A stretch of 64,000 nt of DNA from Chloroflexota bacterium (GCA_021323855.1 JAJPKE010000013.1:1-64000), one strand, 5' to 3'; numbered from the stretch's first letter, positions 33,587 to 42,374 are shown. A program made the numbers and translations. Notes: generated by a model from the sequence alone, not told the origin.

Positions 33587-34564
33587 ATGAACGGCATCCT
33601 TTCGTTTGTACTGGCGGTCCTGGTGTATCCCGGCGCATTTGTTGCGCTGCTCGCCGCCTGGGCGCTGACCTGGGGCCGCGAATCAGTGCGCGCCGCCGTC
33701 AGCCGCGAAGTCGTTCCCAGTCCGCTGCGTGAGGTCAATGAGATTCGCAGCGATCTGGCGCGCGATATTGTGCAGCCGGAGGGTCTGTATCCCTGGCTGA
33801 CGATCACCGCATCGTACGCTGCGCTGCTCATGCCGCTGCTCGCCCTCATTCTACTGCCCATCCCTGGCAATCCGCTGGTACAGGCGATTGGCTTGCAGGG
33901 TGACGTGATCGCCTGCGCGGCGCTCTTGCTGGGCGTTCCGGCGCTGCGGCTGCTGGTGGCCTGGGCCACGCCCTCGCCCTATACACGGCTTGCGGCGGAT
34001 CGCGGTGTGCGGCTGTTAGCGGGTGTCGTGCTGACGATGGCGCTGGCGATTACGGCGGGCGCGGAACAGGGTGCGGTACTGACGCTGACCCCAACGCCGA
34101 CCAAAGCCGCGCAACCGTTCTGGTGGGTGGTAACGCATATCCTGGCGGCGCTGGCGTTCGTCTTTGTGCTGCCGCCATTGACCCGCGCTGTCGCATCACT
34201 GCGCGAGGGACGCCAGAGCCAGTACCAGGACCTCGATCTGGTCTCCGGCGAACTGACCGAACTGAATGGACGCGACCTCGCCTGTTTCCGCATTGCTGAG
34301 GCGTTGCAATTCGTCGCAGTGGCCGCCTATTTCGCCACTGTCTTCATCCTGCCGCTCTTTCCATCGGCGTTCGGTCGCGGGCATGATCTGCTCTGGCTGG
34401 CGGGTCTCGTGGTGACGGCGCTGGGCATCGGCGCGTGGGAAGGCTTCGCGGCGAACCGTCCACCCAGCGGCGACCGTCCGCCCCTCAACTGGTGGCTGGG
34501 CCTGCCGGTCCTCATCGCGCTCTTCTCGCTTGTCACCGCCGCCATCGCCATGCGCGGGAGCTAA
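33587..34564 (+). CDS. NuoH-like membrane subunit
   Basis: 325 residues with about eight helices. The loop SREVVPSPLREVNEIRSDLA, followed by RDIVQPEG, and the later PLTRAVASLREGRQSQYQDL fit the quinone-site loops of NuoH and the matching subunit of group 4 hydrogenases (EchB/HycD type), though they diverge from both. The C-terminal part has WWLGLPVLIALFSLVTAAIA. It starts directly after the B-like stop (TAG then ATG). Stop is TAA, overlapping by 4 bases the end of a convergent gene. Confidence 0.7.
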   Translation: MNGILSFVLAVLVYPGAFVALLAAWALTWGRESVRAAVSREVVPSPLREVNEIRSDLARDIVQPEGLYPWLTITASYAALLMPLLALILLPIPGNPLVQAIGLQGDVIACAALLLGVPALRLLVAWATPSPYTRLAADRGVRLLAGVVLTMALAITAGAEQGAVLTLTPTPTKAAQPFWWVVTHILAALAFVFVLPPLTRAVASLREGRQSQYQDLDLVSGELTELNGRDLACFRIAEALQFVAVAAYFATVFILPLFPSAFGRGHDLLWLAGLVVTALGIGAWEGFAANRPPSGDRPPLNWWLGLPVLIALFSLVTAAIAMRGS

Positions 34565-34797
34565 CCAGGCGCATTGCTTCGTTCTCTGGCAATGCGCCTG
34601 GCTTCTGCAATCTGCTCGTCAGTGGCGCCGAGGTGACGAAACCACTCCTCAGTGGTATAGGCATGTGCAGGTGACTTCCGGCTGCGTACTTCTTCTGCCA
34701 GCGTCGTCAAGAGATTGGCAAGCGTTTCGCCACGTTCTTCGGCGGCTCGCTGCAATGTTTCGTACTGTTCATCGCTGAGTTCAATAACATAGCTCAT
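34561..34797 (-). CDS. Small RHH-like / antitoxin-like protein
   Basis: 78 residues. The N-terminus YVIELSDEQYETLQRAAEER then GETLANLLTTLAEEV has the beta-helix-helix pattern of ribbon-helix-helix (CopG/Arc-type) DNA-binding antitoxins. The C-terminal half, EEWFRHLGATDEQIAEARRI, resembles the last part of the neighbouring nucleotidyltransferase. Start ATG overlaps the stop of that gene by 4 bases, so they are coupled. It may act as an added regulator or antitoxin of the HEPN-MNT locus. Function inferred from size and context. Confidence 0.6.
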   Translation of the reverse strand: MSYVIELSDEQYETLQRAAEERGETLANLLTTLAEEVRSRKSPAHAYTTEEWFRHLGATDEQIAEARRIARERSNAPG

Positions 34798-35357
34798 AGG
34801 TGGGCATCGCCTGTTGCTTCTTGCGCAGCCTGCCTTGCCTGCTCTCGTGCTTGGAAAATAGCCTCGGAGTCACGAATCTCTTCCTCAGTGGCTCCAAAAG
34901 AGCGGAAGAACTTATCAAGGTCATCATCAACACGATCAGGCAGAGAACTTCGCGCCCACAACAATAAGCCATCTCTGGCGACGCTGGCAATGAATGTCCC
35001 ATCCCATTCGCCAAGTGTGCGAGAAGCAAACATCACTTTGACATCACGTAAGGCATCCAGATGACGGTCGTACGCCATGCCGAGAATATCAAATAGTGCG
35101 GCTCCCTCGTGGAGTGCGATACGTTCATCATCAGTGTCGAAGATTGCCAGCAGGTCCACATCGCTGGGTGAAGGGTCAGTTACTGGGCGCTCAGCATGGC
35201 GCGCAACTGACCCATAGAGGATAACGGCGAGCAGATCTGGGCGATACTCGCGTAGCGTCTGAATGATGTCTGTGACGAGAGCCGCTGTCGCGCTATCGAG
35301 CCACGGCAGGATATTATCAGCAGGCACGCTAGCCGTTTTTGCTAACTTGTGGCCCAT
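34794..35357 (-). CDS. MNT-type nucleotidyltransferase-domain protein (HEPN-MNT locus)
   Basis: 187 residues. The motif LYGSVARHAERP then PSPSDVDLLAIFD is the GS-x(n)-D-x-D signature of the minimal nucleotidyltransferase fold, with Asp residues that bind metal. The C-terminus (RVDDDLDKFFRSFGATEEEI and RDSEAIFQAREQ) is a helical extension. MNT proteins usually pair with a HEPN-domain RNase as the antitoxin that modifies it. The adjacent upstream HEPN-like gene overlaps the start by 16 bases. ATG start within that overlap. Confidence 0.8.
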   Translation of the reverse strand: MGHKLAKTASVPADNILPWLDSATAALVTDIIQTLREYRPDLLAVILYGSVARHAERPVTDPSPSDVDLLAIFDTDDERIALHEGAALFDILGMAYDRHLDALRDVKVMFASRTLGEWDGTFIASVARDGLLLWARSSLPDRVDDDLDKFFRSFGATEEEIRDSEAIFQAREQARQAAQEATGDAHL

Positions 35358-35713
35358 GTGTGTATCTCCTGCATGATATCTAGTGCCATCTGCTGGGCCA
35401 CTGGATCAGTTCTGTTACCATACCATCCACCCTGGCGCAGTTGATCTAACTGTTCCTACTTGTTAGCAGTAGGCGTCTCACCCTGTGTTCGCAAGAAAGC
35501 TCCCAGGCGCGCATGACTCTCCTGATGTTTGCCGTGTTTCGTTTGGCATCCGAACGCAATCCAATGGAATGCTGCGCCCCAGGCGCCCTCGATGATAAGA
35601 CGCGAAGCGCGTGGCGAGGCAACCAAAGTTGCAATAGAAGCCTCAATATCTTCGGCAGCGTCTCGGTGAGCATCGGCTAACATGGACGATAATTCTCCTT
35701 GCGTGACTTTCAT
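35342..35713 (-). pseudogene. HEPN-domain-like gene interrupted by an in-frame TAG
   Basis: The ATG at 35713 opens 85 codons (EDIEASIATLVASPRASRLI, GAWGAAFHWIAFGCQTKHGK, HARLGAFLRTQGE) and stops at TAG 35456-35458. The same frame continues with 37 codons that look like the natural end of a HEPN fold (EQLDQLRQGGWYGNRTDPVA and QQMALDIMQEIHTW), ending at TAG 35342-35344 and overlapping the MNT start. Full length would be about 122 residues, normal for these toxins. No typical R-x(4-6)-H catalytic motif is clear. Either a nonsense mutant, a readthrough product or a sequence error; it is unlikely to be two genes. Confidence 0.6.
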
Positions 35714-35729
35714 GATAACATCTCACGGG

Positions 35730-36302
35730 TTAGGGCGTTACCTGGCAACCTTCGTCAAAAAAAGTTACTGTGAACGAAATGCTATATAGAGGTTCATTAA
35801 AGATAAAGAACGTCTGAAATTCCGCATATTGAAAGATAAAGTCAGCTTTGTGCAAGGTTTCTGCAACCGCAGAGCTTAATGAACCGGCATAAGCCATGTT
35901 AGAAGTAGGCCCTGTTCCTGCAAATACTTCTACAACCCCGGCGACGCGGTTCAAGTAGGCGGAGAAAGTTACTCTCGCCAGATTGAGAAACGCTACCTGA
36001 GCTTTTGCATCTCCATCTATTAAGCCATTGGCCATATCCTTCGAGATTGTTATGGCTTTGAAAGATTTCGTTTCGCCTGGTTTGCAATTGACCAGGACGC
36101 CTGGATTTTGCCCTGCTATTGAGGTAGGAGATGCGTAAATGGCTGGTGTCGGTTGGGGAAAGAATTGAGGCAAATTCTTATTGAAAACAAAGGTGATGAG
36201 TGCAGTGACAGTTGCCACTATTCCCAAGCTGGCCAGGAGGGAACTTACAATTGTCTTTATTCTCTTCTTGGTTTCAGTAGAAACTTTCATCCAGTTATCC
36301 AT
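35730..36302 (-). CDS. Single-pass membrane protein, unknown function
   Basis: 190 residues. A short basic N-terminus (KVSTETKKRIKT) precedes one helix (about 18-41, IVSSLLASLGIVATVTALIT) and an exterior domain of about 145 residues with two Cys (CKPGETKSFK and EGCQVTP), which could form a disulfide. Base composition is visibly richer in A+T than the flanks, suggesting recent acquisition. Start ATG 36302; a second Met four codons on is an alternative, and neither has a clear Shine-Dalgarno. No family recognised. Confidence 0.5.
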   Translation of the reverse strand: MDNWMKVSTETKKRIKTIVSSLLASLGIVATVTALITFVFNKNLPQFFPQPTPAIYASPTSIAGQNPGVLVNCKPGETKSFKAITISKDMANGLIDGDAKAQVAFLNLARVTFSAYLNRVAGVVEVFAGTGPTSNMAYAGSLSSAVAETLHKADFIFQYAEFQTFFIFNEPLYSISFTVTFFDEGCQVTP

Positions 36303-36529
36303 TCTTTTTTCAAGAGGCTCTAAGTATCAATTCAATGCCAAACTTCACACTACAAGCTCAATGTGCTGCAAAAAAGCCAATACTACCTGCCGCCGAAATT
36401 GGCAACGTAGCTTCTAGTTTTATAACATAATTCTTTCGCTTGCCATAACCCATCTTAGCATATCAGGTGTGCTATTACGCATGTCCGCCATAGTTTTCGC
36501 AGTCATCGGAAAGCCAGATGTACTTTAGC

Positions 36530-37291
36530 TTACGCTTTTAGAGCATCCAGTGCGAGCGCAGCGGCGACGATGGCTGCGGTTTCGGCGCGCAGGATACGCG
36601 GGCCAAGCGTGACGGGGATTGCGCCGTGTCGCTCTGCCAGCGCCACCTCGCCCGCCGAGAAGCCACCCTCCGGCCCGATGAACAGCCGCACCTCCGGCAT
36701 AGCAGCGGCTGTTCGACCGGCCAGCGCCACCTGCAATGCGGCGCGTAGAGTCGTCGTGTGTTCCTCTTCCCAGGGAATCAGCGCGATTCCACTGGAGGGC
36801 AGAGCAGCTAGCGCCTCCGGCAAGGTCTGCGGCGCGGCCAGCTCCGGCAGACGCGCGCCGCCGCACTGCTCCATCGCCTCCGCGACAATCTTCGCCCAGC
36901 GCCGCCGCTTTGCCTCGCTTGCCTCCTCATGCGCCGCCACCGCGCGCTCGGAGAGCAGCGGCACGAACGCCGCCACGCCAAGCTCCGTTCCCTTTTGCAG
37001 CACTGTCTCGTACTTCGCCGCCTTCAGCATCCCCAGGCACAGCACCACCCGCACCGGGGCTTCCGCGCCCGTCACTTCCTCGCGCTTGCCTAGCCACGCC
37101 ATCACCCGCTTGCGCTCGACAACCAGCAGTTCGGCAGGATATTCGCCGCCTGCGCCATCCAGCAGCCGCAGCGTATCGCCAGGGGCCAGCCGCAGCACAT
37201 CCCGCGCCTGATGCGCAATCTCGGCTGGCAATTCGATCTCCATCTCTGGCGTCAGCGTCACCCCTTCGAGGTAAAAGCGTCCTGCTGGCAT
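36530..37291 (-). CDS. rsmE: 16S rRNA (uracil1498-N3)-methyltransferase RsmE
   Basis: 253 residues. SPOUT-fold enzyme that methylates U1498 of 16S rRNA with S-adenosylmethionine. The N-terminal PUA-like part includes GRFYLEGVTLTPEMEIELPA and HQARDVLRLAPGDTLRLLDG. The catalytic domain has KGTELGVAAFVPLLSERAVA, RRWAKIVAEAMEQCGGARLP and the knot motif LFIGPEGGFSAGEVALAERH followed by VTLGPRILRAETAAIVAAA. ATG at 37291 overlaps the prmA stop by 1 base, so the two are coupled, a common pairing. Confidence 0.93.
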   Translation of the reverse strand: MPAGRFYLEGVTLTPEMEIELPAEIAHQARDVLRLAPGDTLRLLDGAGGEYPAELLVVERKRVMAWLGKREEVTGAEAPVRVVLCLGMLKAAKYETVLQKGTELGVAAFVPLLSERAVAAHEEASEAKRRRWAKIVAEAMEQCGGARLPELAAPQTLPEALAALPSSGIALIPWEEEHTTTLRAALQVALAGRTAAAMPEVRLFIGPEGGFSAGEVALAERHGAIPVTLGPRILRAETAAIVAAALALDALKA

Positions 37292-38256
37292 CAGTCGGCT
37301 CGTTTCCCCATCAGTGTGATCCAGTCACCTTCGATGAACTCGCGGATATCGGTCAATCCGGCGGCGCGCAGCGGTTCCTCGGCCTCCTGGCGGCGTTCAG
37401 CAATGATGCCACTGGCGATCAGCGTACCACCGGGGCGCGTGGCGCGCAGCAGCGCAGGCGCAAGCTGGGCTATCACGCGGGCAATGATGTTCGCCAGCAC
37501 CAGGTCATACGTGCCGACCTCTTCGCCCAGAATCGCCACCTCCGACGAGAGCGGTGTGAAGGGTTCGCCAGCCGCGCCTTCCAGCGTCGCCAGCCGCACA
37601 TCTATCTTATCGGCAAGCCCGTTGGCCGCCGCGTTGGCTCGCGTCGCTTCCACTGCCACCGGACTGACATCCAGCGCCAGCACGCTGCTCGCGCCCAGCT
37701 TTAGCGCCGCCAACGAGAGAATACCGGAGCCAGAGCCGACATCCAGCACGCGGTCGCCAGGATGAATGGCTTCCTCCAGCGCCAGGATGCAGTTGCGCGT
37801 GGTGGGGTGCAGTCCCGTGCCGAACGCCATACCGGGGTCCAGTTCCACCACCACCTCACCCGCCGCCGGTTCGTACTCGCGCCAGGACGGCTTGATGACG
37901 GTGCGTTTGCCGAGATGCGCGACGTGGTAAAACTCCTTCCAGGCGTTCTCCCAATCCTTCTCGGCCAGCCGCTTGGTGCTAATCTCGCTGATGTTGCCGA
38001 AGCCGATTTGCCGCAGGTGCCACAGCCCCTCCTCGATGCGCGCCCGCGCCTCCTCGCCGCTTGCGTCCGCTGGCACATACACATGCACCGTCACCGGCGC
38101 GTCCGGCACGGTCTGCGCCACCTGCCCGTCATCCAGCAGCGTATACGGCTCCTCGATGGCGACGCCGCCGTTGGCATAGCGGCTCATCACCTCGCTGATC
38201 GCCTCCACCGCCTCCGGTTCGGCGGTGACGCTCAATTCCAGCCAGTAATCGGGCAT
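37291..38256 (-). CDS. prmA: Ribosomal protein L11 methyltransferase PrmA
   Basis: 321 residues from the ATG at 38256, which has GGAG upstream; the frame is open to 38313 without one. Trimethylates ribosomal protein L11. The N-terminal L11-recognition domain begins PDYWLELSVTAEPEAVEAIS. The SAM-binding motif is ILALEEAIHPGDRVLDVGSG then SGILSLAALKLGASSVLALD. AFGTGLHPTTRN and YDLVLANIIARVIAQLAPAL are the family's catalytic NPF/Y-equivalent region (here ANI). First gene of prmA-rsmE. Confidence 0.93.
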   Translation of the reverse strand: MPDYWLELSVTAEPEAVEAISEVMSRYANGGVAIEEPYTLLDDGQVAQTVPDAPVTVHVYVPADASGEEARARIEEGLWHLRQIGFGNISEISTKRLAEKDWENAWKEFYHVAHLGKRTVIKPSWREYEPAAGEVVVELDPGMAFGTGLHPTTRNCILALEEAIHPGDRVLDVGSGSGILSLAALKLGASSVLALDVSPVAVEATRANAAANGLADKIDVRLATLEGAAGEPFTPLSSEVAILGEEVGTYDLVLANIIARVIAQLAPALLRATRPGGTLIASGIIAERRQEAEEPLRAAGLTDIREFIEGDWITLMGKRAD

Positions 38257-38474
38257 TGATATTCTCCGTGGTCTTGGTTGTGGTGCAGCGCATGCCGCTT
38301 TTTGGACTGGCATATCTGGCGTAAGCCGCTGTATTGTCGCGCAGAAGAAAGAACCATGTCAAAACAAGGCGCACATGCCATGCTGACTTTGACGCTCAGA
38401 ACGTCGCAGTACTACAGTTATGAAGATAGCAAAAAGCGTGAAACCCACTCAGTTGAAGAGGTGAGGATACGATC

Positions 38475-40727
38475 ATGGCACAATCGCAGGAGACCGTGCA
38501 GCAAGAGGCGCTGACGCAGTTGCGCGCCGGGCAGACCGCGCTGGCGGAGGGGCGGCTGGAACTGGCAGCCGAGGCGCTGGTGATGGCGGAGACGATCTTT
38601 CGCCGCAGCAACGATCAGGAACACGCCGCTGATAGCCGCGCTGCGCTGGCGGAGGTGCAGCGGCGCAACGGCGCGCTCGATCAGGCAGCGACGAGCTACG
38701 AGCGCGCCATCGAACTCTATAAGGAAGCCAACGCTCCGGCGCGCGAAGCCGGTGTGACGCTGGCGCTGGGGCATATCGAACGCCAGCGCGGCCAGATCGA
38801 ACGCGCCTGGGAGCATTACTATCTGGCGCTGCGACTCTTCGAGAAAGCCAACAATATCAGCGGTCAGGCCAGCGCCGCGCTGGCGCTGGGGCATATCGAA
38901 CGCCAGCGCGGACGCCTGGAGCAGGCGTCAGACTACTATACGCAAGCGCGCAACTTCTACGCTGGCGCACGCGACCGCTATGGCGAGGCCGACGCCACAC
39001 GCGGTCTGGCGGACATGCTGGCGGGGCGCGGACTCTACGACGAGGCGGCGCGCACCTACGAGCAGGCGCTGACGCTCTATCGCAACGCGCGTGACCGCTT
39101 TGGCGAGGTGGATACGTTGATCGGGCAGGGACGGCTGGCGATTGCGCGTGTGCAGATGGATGAGGCCGGCACGCTCTTTGGCGAGGCCATCGCCCAGGCG
39201 ACCATTGTCGAATACGAGCTAGGCATCGCCGACGGCACGCTGGGGCTGGCAGAGATTGCGCTGCATCGCGGCGAACTGGATCAGGCGCTGGCAAACGGCG
39301 AACTGGCCGAAAAGGAGTATAACGCCGCTGGCAGCGCCCTGGGGACTGCGGAGTCTGATCGAGTCATTGGCGCCGTGCAGATGCGACGCGGCCAGCTCAC
39401 CCAGGCAATTGCGCTCTTTGACCGCGCCTCGCGTGCGCTCTCACTGCTGCGCGCTCGCGCTTCCTATGCGCATGCGTTGATCGGCTCGGCGGAGGCGCAA
39501 CGGCGCAAGGGCGCGCCACGCAAGGCAGAAGACCTCTTTGGTGAGGCGCGCATTGCCGCCAGCGAGACGGAGCAGCCGGTGGTGGAGGCGGCGGCCATGC
39601 TGGGGCTAGGCCAGATTGCGCGCGCACGCGGACAGTCTGGCATCGCTGCGCCACTGTTGGAGGTAGCGGCGCAGCGATTCGAGCAGCACAAACGTCCGGC
39701 GCTAGCAGCGTTGGCGGCCATCGAACGCGGGCGGCTGGCGCTGGTGCATGGCGAACTGGATACCGCGCGGCAACTGGCAACCAGGGCGCATACTCTCGCC
39801 ACCGAGGCGACCCAGCGCACCGGTGAGCCTGGACCCACCAGCGAAGCGGCCTATCTGCATGAGATGATAGATCTGGCGCTCGGACAGCTTGATATGGCTC
39901 GTGCCCACGCGGCGGAGGCGTTGGAACTGGCGCCCGCCGAGCATGATGCGCTGCCGCTGGCGGAGGCGCTGCTGGGGCAGGCGGAGACGGAACTACGCGC
40001 CGAAAACCTGGACGCGGCGGGGGCGCTCTATAACCGGGTGCAAACCCTTGCGCAGACCAGCGAGATGGCGCTGGAACAGGGCCTGGCGAGCCTCGGACTA
40101 GGCCGCGTGCTGATGCGGCGCGGTCTGTTGGAAGAGGCGATCAACGCGCACCGGGAAGCGCTGCCGCGTTTCCGGGCGGCGGATGACGCGGCGGCGCTGG
40201 CGCTGGCGCAGCTTGGTCTGGGCGAAGGTCTGCGGTTGGCCGGCAAGATGGAAGACGCGCAGGCGGCGCTGGTGGAGGCGCAACGGCTCTATGGCGGCAT
40301 GGGCGATGTGCTGGGCGAGGCGGAGGCGACGCAGAGCGAGGCGCGGCTGCTGCTGGACAACGGTGAACTCGAAGCCGCCAGCGGGCGCATGGCGCGTGCG
40401 CTGGCGCTGGTGGAGCGCGTGGGCGGCGGCATTGCTGATGCGCAGGCGCGCGCTGGTTTCTTCGACGGCTACGCAGCGTTCTACTGTGAGGGCATGCTGA
40501 TTGCGGCGCGTGAGCAACACGCTGAGCAGGTGAGCGAACTGGCGCAACGTTACGCCGCCCACGCCGGCAAGGCTGGCCGTGCCGCCGCCGTCCAATGCCT
40601 GCGTGAATATGAGGAGGCGTTGCCGGTGCGTGGCGATGTCTCCAAAGAGGAGATCGAGCGCAACAAGGCGATTGTCGCGCTGCTGGCCGGCGCGCGCAAG
40701 TCACTCGGCAAAGGGAGTGGAAAATGA
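38475..40727 (+). CDS. Tetratricopeptide-repeat protein
   Basis: 750 residues made almost entirely of TPR-like helical pairs from about residue 10 to 700 (for example LAALAEVQRRNGALDQAATS-type units, and ALGHIERQRGRLEQASDYYT). It has no visible enzyme domain or signal peptide, so it is probably a cytoplasmic scaffold. Two units contain the same segment LALGHIERQRG, and the DNA is duplicated there (near 38760 and 38880). GGTGAGG precedes the ATG. Divergent from prmA. Its partner is unknown; the next gene starts 60 bases after its end on the same strand. Confidence 0.75.
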   Translation: MAQSQETVQQEALTQLRAGQTALAEGRLELAAEALVMAETIFRRSNDQEHAADSRAALAEVQRRNGALDQAATSYERAIELYKEANAPAREAGVTLALGHIERQRGQIERAWEHYYLALRLFEKANNISGQASAALALGHIERQRGRLEQASDYYTQARNFYAGARDRYGEADATRGLADMLAGRGLYDEAARTYEQALTLYRNARDRFGEVDTLIGQGRLAIARVQMDEAGTLFGEAIAQATIVEYELGIADGTLGLAEIALHRGELDQALANGELAEKEYNAAGSALGTAESDRVIGAVQMRRGQLTQAIALFDRASRALSLLRARASYAHALIGSAEAQRRKGAPRKAEDLFGEARIAASETEQPVVEAAAMLGLGQIARARGQSGIAAPLLEVAAQRFEQHKRPALAALAAIERGRLALVHGELDTARQLATRAHTLATEATQRTGEPGPTSEAAYLHEMIDLALGQLDMARAHAAEALELAPAEHDALPLAEALLGQAETELRAENLDAAGALYNRVQTLAQTSEMALEQGLASLGLGRVLMRRGLLEEAINAHREALPRFRAADDAAALALAQLGLGEGLRLAGKMEDAQAALVEAQRLYGGMGDVLGEAEATQSEARLLLDNGELEAASGRMARALALVERVGGGIADAQARAGFFDGYAAFYCEGMLIAAREQHAEQVSELAQRYAAHAGKAGRAAAVQCLREYEEALPVRGDVSKEEIERNKAIVALLAGARKSLGKGSGK

Positions 40728-40787
40728 GTGAGCATGCTGATTTCCATCGTCTCTCTCATCAATCATGACAAGCAAGAAGGTAACACC

Positions 40788-41264
40788 ATGAGCGAAAACA
40801 CCAGCGAAAACACGAGGTTGGCGCAAGCGATCCTTGTTCAACTGCCCTATATCACGCTGGCGACTGCCACAAATGATGGAATCCCCTGGAATGCGCCGGT
40901 GTATGCGGCCTTTGATGACGCCTATACCTTCTTCTGGGCCTCAGCAAAATACGCCCGTCATTCGCAAAACATCAGAGCCAACCCTCATGTTGCCATTGTG
41001 GTATATGACTCGACAGTACTCCCAGGAAGCGGCAAAGGGGTCTATATTGAGGCCACGGCCTATGAGCTGACCGATAAGCAAGAATGCCAAGAGGCGCTAG
41101 CTTGTTTGCAGAAACGTGGATGGGAACATCCTCCTGTGGTAGAGATGGTCATTGGGGCAACCCTACGCGGAGTCTATAAGGCGGTCCCAGAGAAACTATG
41201 GATCAGCTCTGACGATGAGCATGGACTAGATGGTCGCGTGGAAATAGAACTATCCTCGATATGA
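40788..41264 (+). CDS. Pyridoxamine 5'-phosphate oxidase-like FMN-binding protein
   Basis: 158 residues from the ATG at 40788 (AAGAAGG upstream). It fits the split-barrel FMN-binding fold: LVQLPYITLATATNDGIPWN then APVYAAFDDAYTFFWASAKY, RHSQNIRANPHVAIVVYDST and GKGVYIEATAYELT. In this superfamily the first strand pair and the N-P-H-V block contact the flavin. The substrate is unknown; such proteins often oxidise or reduce F420, heme or nitro compounds. Not an authentic PdxH by the features seen. Confidence 0.75.
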   Translation: MSENTSENTRLAQAILVQLPYITLATATNDGIPWNAPVYAAFDDAYTFFWASAKYARHSQNIRANPHVAIVVYDSTVLPGSGKGVYIEATAYELTDKQECQEALACLQKRGWEHPPVVEMVIGATLRGVYKAVPEKLWISSDDEHGLDGRVEIELSSI

Positions 41265-41291
41265 CCCAGGTGCGATAAGACGATAGCCTGC

Positions 41292-42323
41292 CTATATGGA
41301 AACTATCAGCGTTCGAACTTTCTGCGCGACCTGCGCCGCCGCTGGTGGATCGTAGTTCGCTAGAACCACAACAGTAATATTCATGCCTGGGTAAATGTCT
41401 AGTTGTGAGTTGATGCCAGGGGCGCCTCCGGTGTGTCCAACGACCACTATCTGCCCCTGGCTTCCCAGGTGTTCGGCGCCAAAACCGTACCCATACTGTG
41501 AAAATGCGCGCGTGCGCAAGGTAACTTTTGCTTCGAGGACGGTAGCGGTCATCGCTGGACTCAGCAGCTTGTTCTCAAGTAGCGCGCGTGCAAAGCGCAA
41601 GAGGTCCTCAACGGTAGAATATCCTCCGCCGCCGGGGCCGCCACGCGCTGGCAGCGCGAGCAGGTTATTCCACCACTCTGTTGGCACAGGCTCGCCATCG
41701 GGCGACATGTGGGTATAGCCTGTTGCGCGGTTCGGTATGTCACGGTCAAGCGGGGAGGCGTCGGTGTCCTGCATTCCTGCCGGTTGATAGAGATGCTCCT
41801 GCACATAGGCATCGTAGGATTGCCCGGTTACCCGCTCGATGATCGCTCCCAAAACAATGTAGCCCGCGTTGCTGTATTCGCACCTTTCGCCTGGCTCAAA
41901 GTGCAACGGGTCGCTGGCAAAGAGATCGAGATAATCATGCACAGTGCGAATGCGGTCACGAGTCGCCTCAAAACGTTCGTTCCAGTAGCTACCGAGGCCC
42001 GAAGAGTGAGTGAGCAGGTGGTGAATCGTCACCTGCTGCGCGACATCGGCGCGCGGGTAGTCTGGCAGGTGGACTGCTATAGTGTCACTAAAGGCGAGAC
42101 GGCCAGCCTCGGCCAACTGGGCAATTGCCACAGCGGTGAACATCTTGTTCATTGAGCCGAGATTAAACTTCGTATCCAGCCGGTTTGGCGCATGGAAAGC
42201 TCTGCTCGCCAACCCATATGCCCCTGTGAAGACAGGCTGCCCATGCTGCGCCACGAGTACCGCGCCTGAGAAGGCATCAGCAGATACTAATTCATCGAGA
42301 TAATCGCGCAATTCGTCAATCAT
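41292..42323 (-). CDS. Serine hydrolase, beta-lactamase class C / DD-peptidase family
   Basis: 343 residues. The catalytic serine motif is SMNK in TKFNLGSMNKMFTAVAIAQL (SxxK). The second motif is YSN in GERCEYSNAGYIVLGAII (YxN). The third is HTG in VVVGHTGGAPGINSQLDIYP. No signal peptide is seen, so it may act in the cytoplasm. Members range from beta-lactamases to esterases and D-aminopeptidases, so the substrate is open. AAGGGAAA precedes the ATG. It is tandem with the phosphatase gene upstream (52 bases), possibly as one operon. Confidence 0.88.
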   Translation of the reverse strand: MIDELRDYLDELVSADAFSGAVLVAQHGQPVFTGAYGLASRAFHAPNRLDTKFNLGSMNKMFTAVAIAQLAEAGRLAFSDTIAVHLPDYPRADVAQQVTIHHLLTHSSGLGSYWNERFEATRDRIRTVHDYLDLFASDPLHFEPGERCEYSNAGYIVLGAIIERVTGQSYDAYVQEHLYQPAGMQDTDASPLDRDIPNRATGYTHMSPDGEPVPTEWWNNLLALPARGGPGGGGYSTVEDLLRFARALLENKLLSPAMTATVLEAKVTLRTRAFSQYGYGFGAEHLGSQGQIVVVGHTGGAPGINSQLDIYPGMNITVVVLANYDPPAAAQVAQKVRTLIVSI

Positions 42324-42374
42324 CTTGCGTTTCCCTTGTTCTGCTCGCCTGATGAAACAACCTATCCGCTCATA

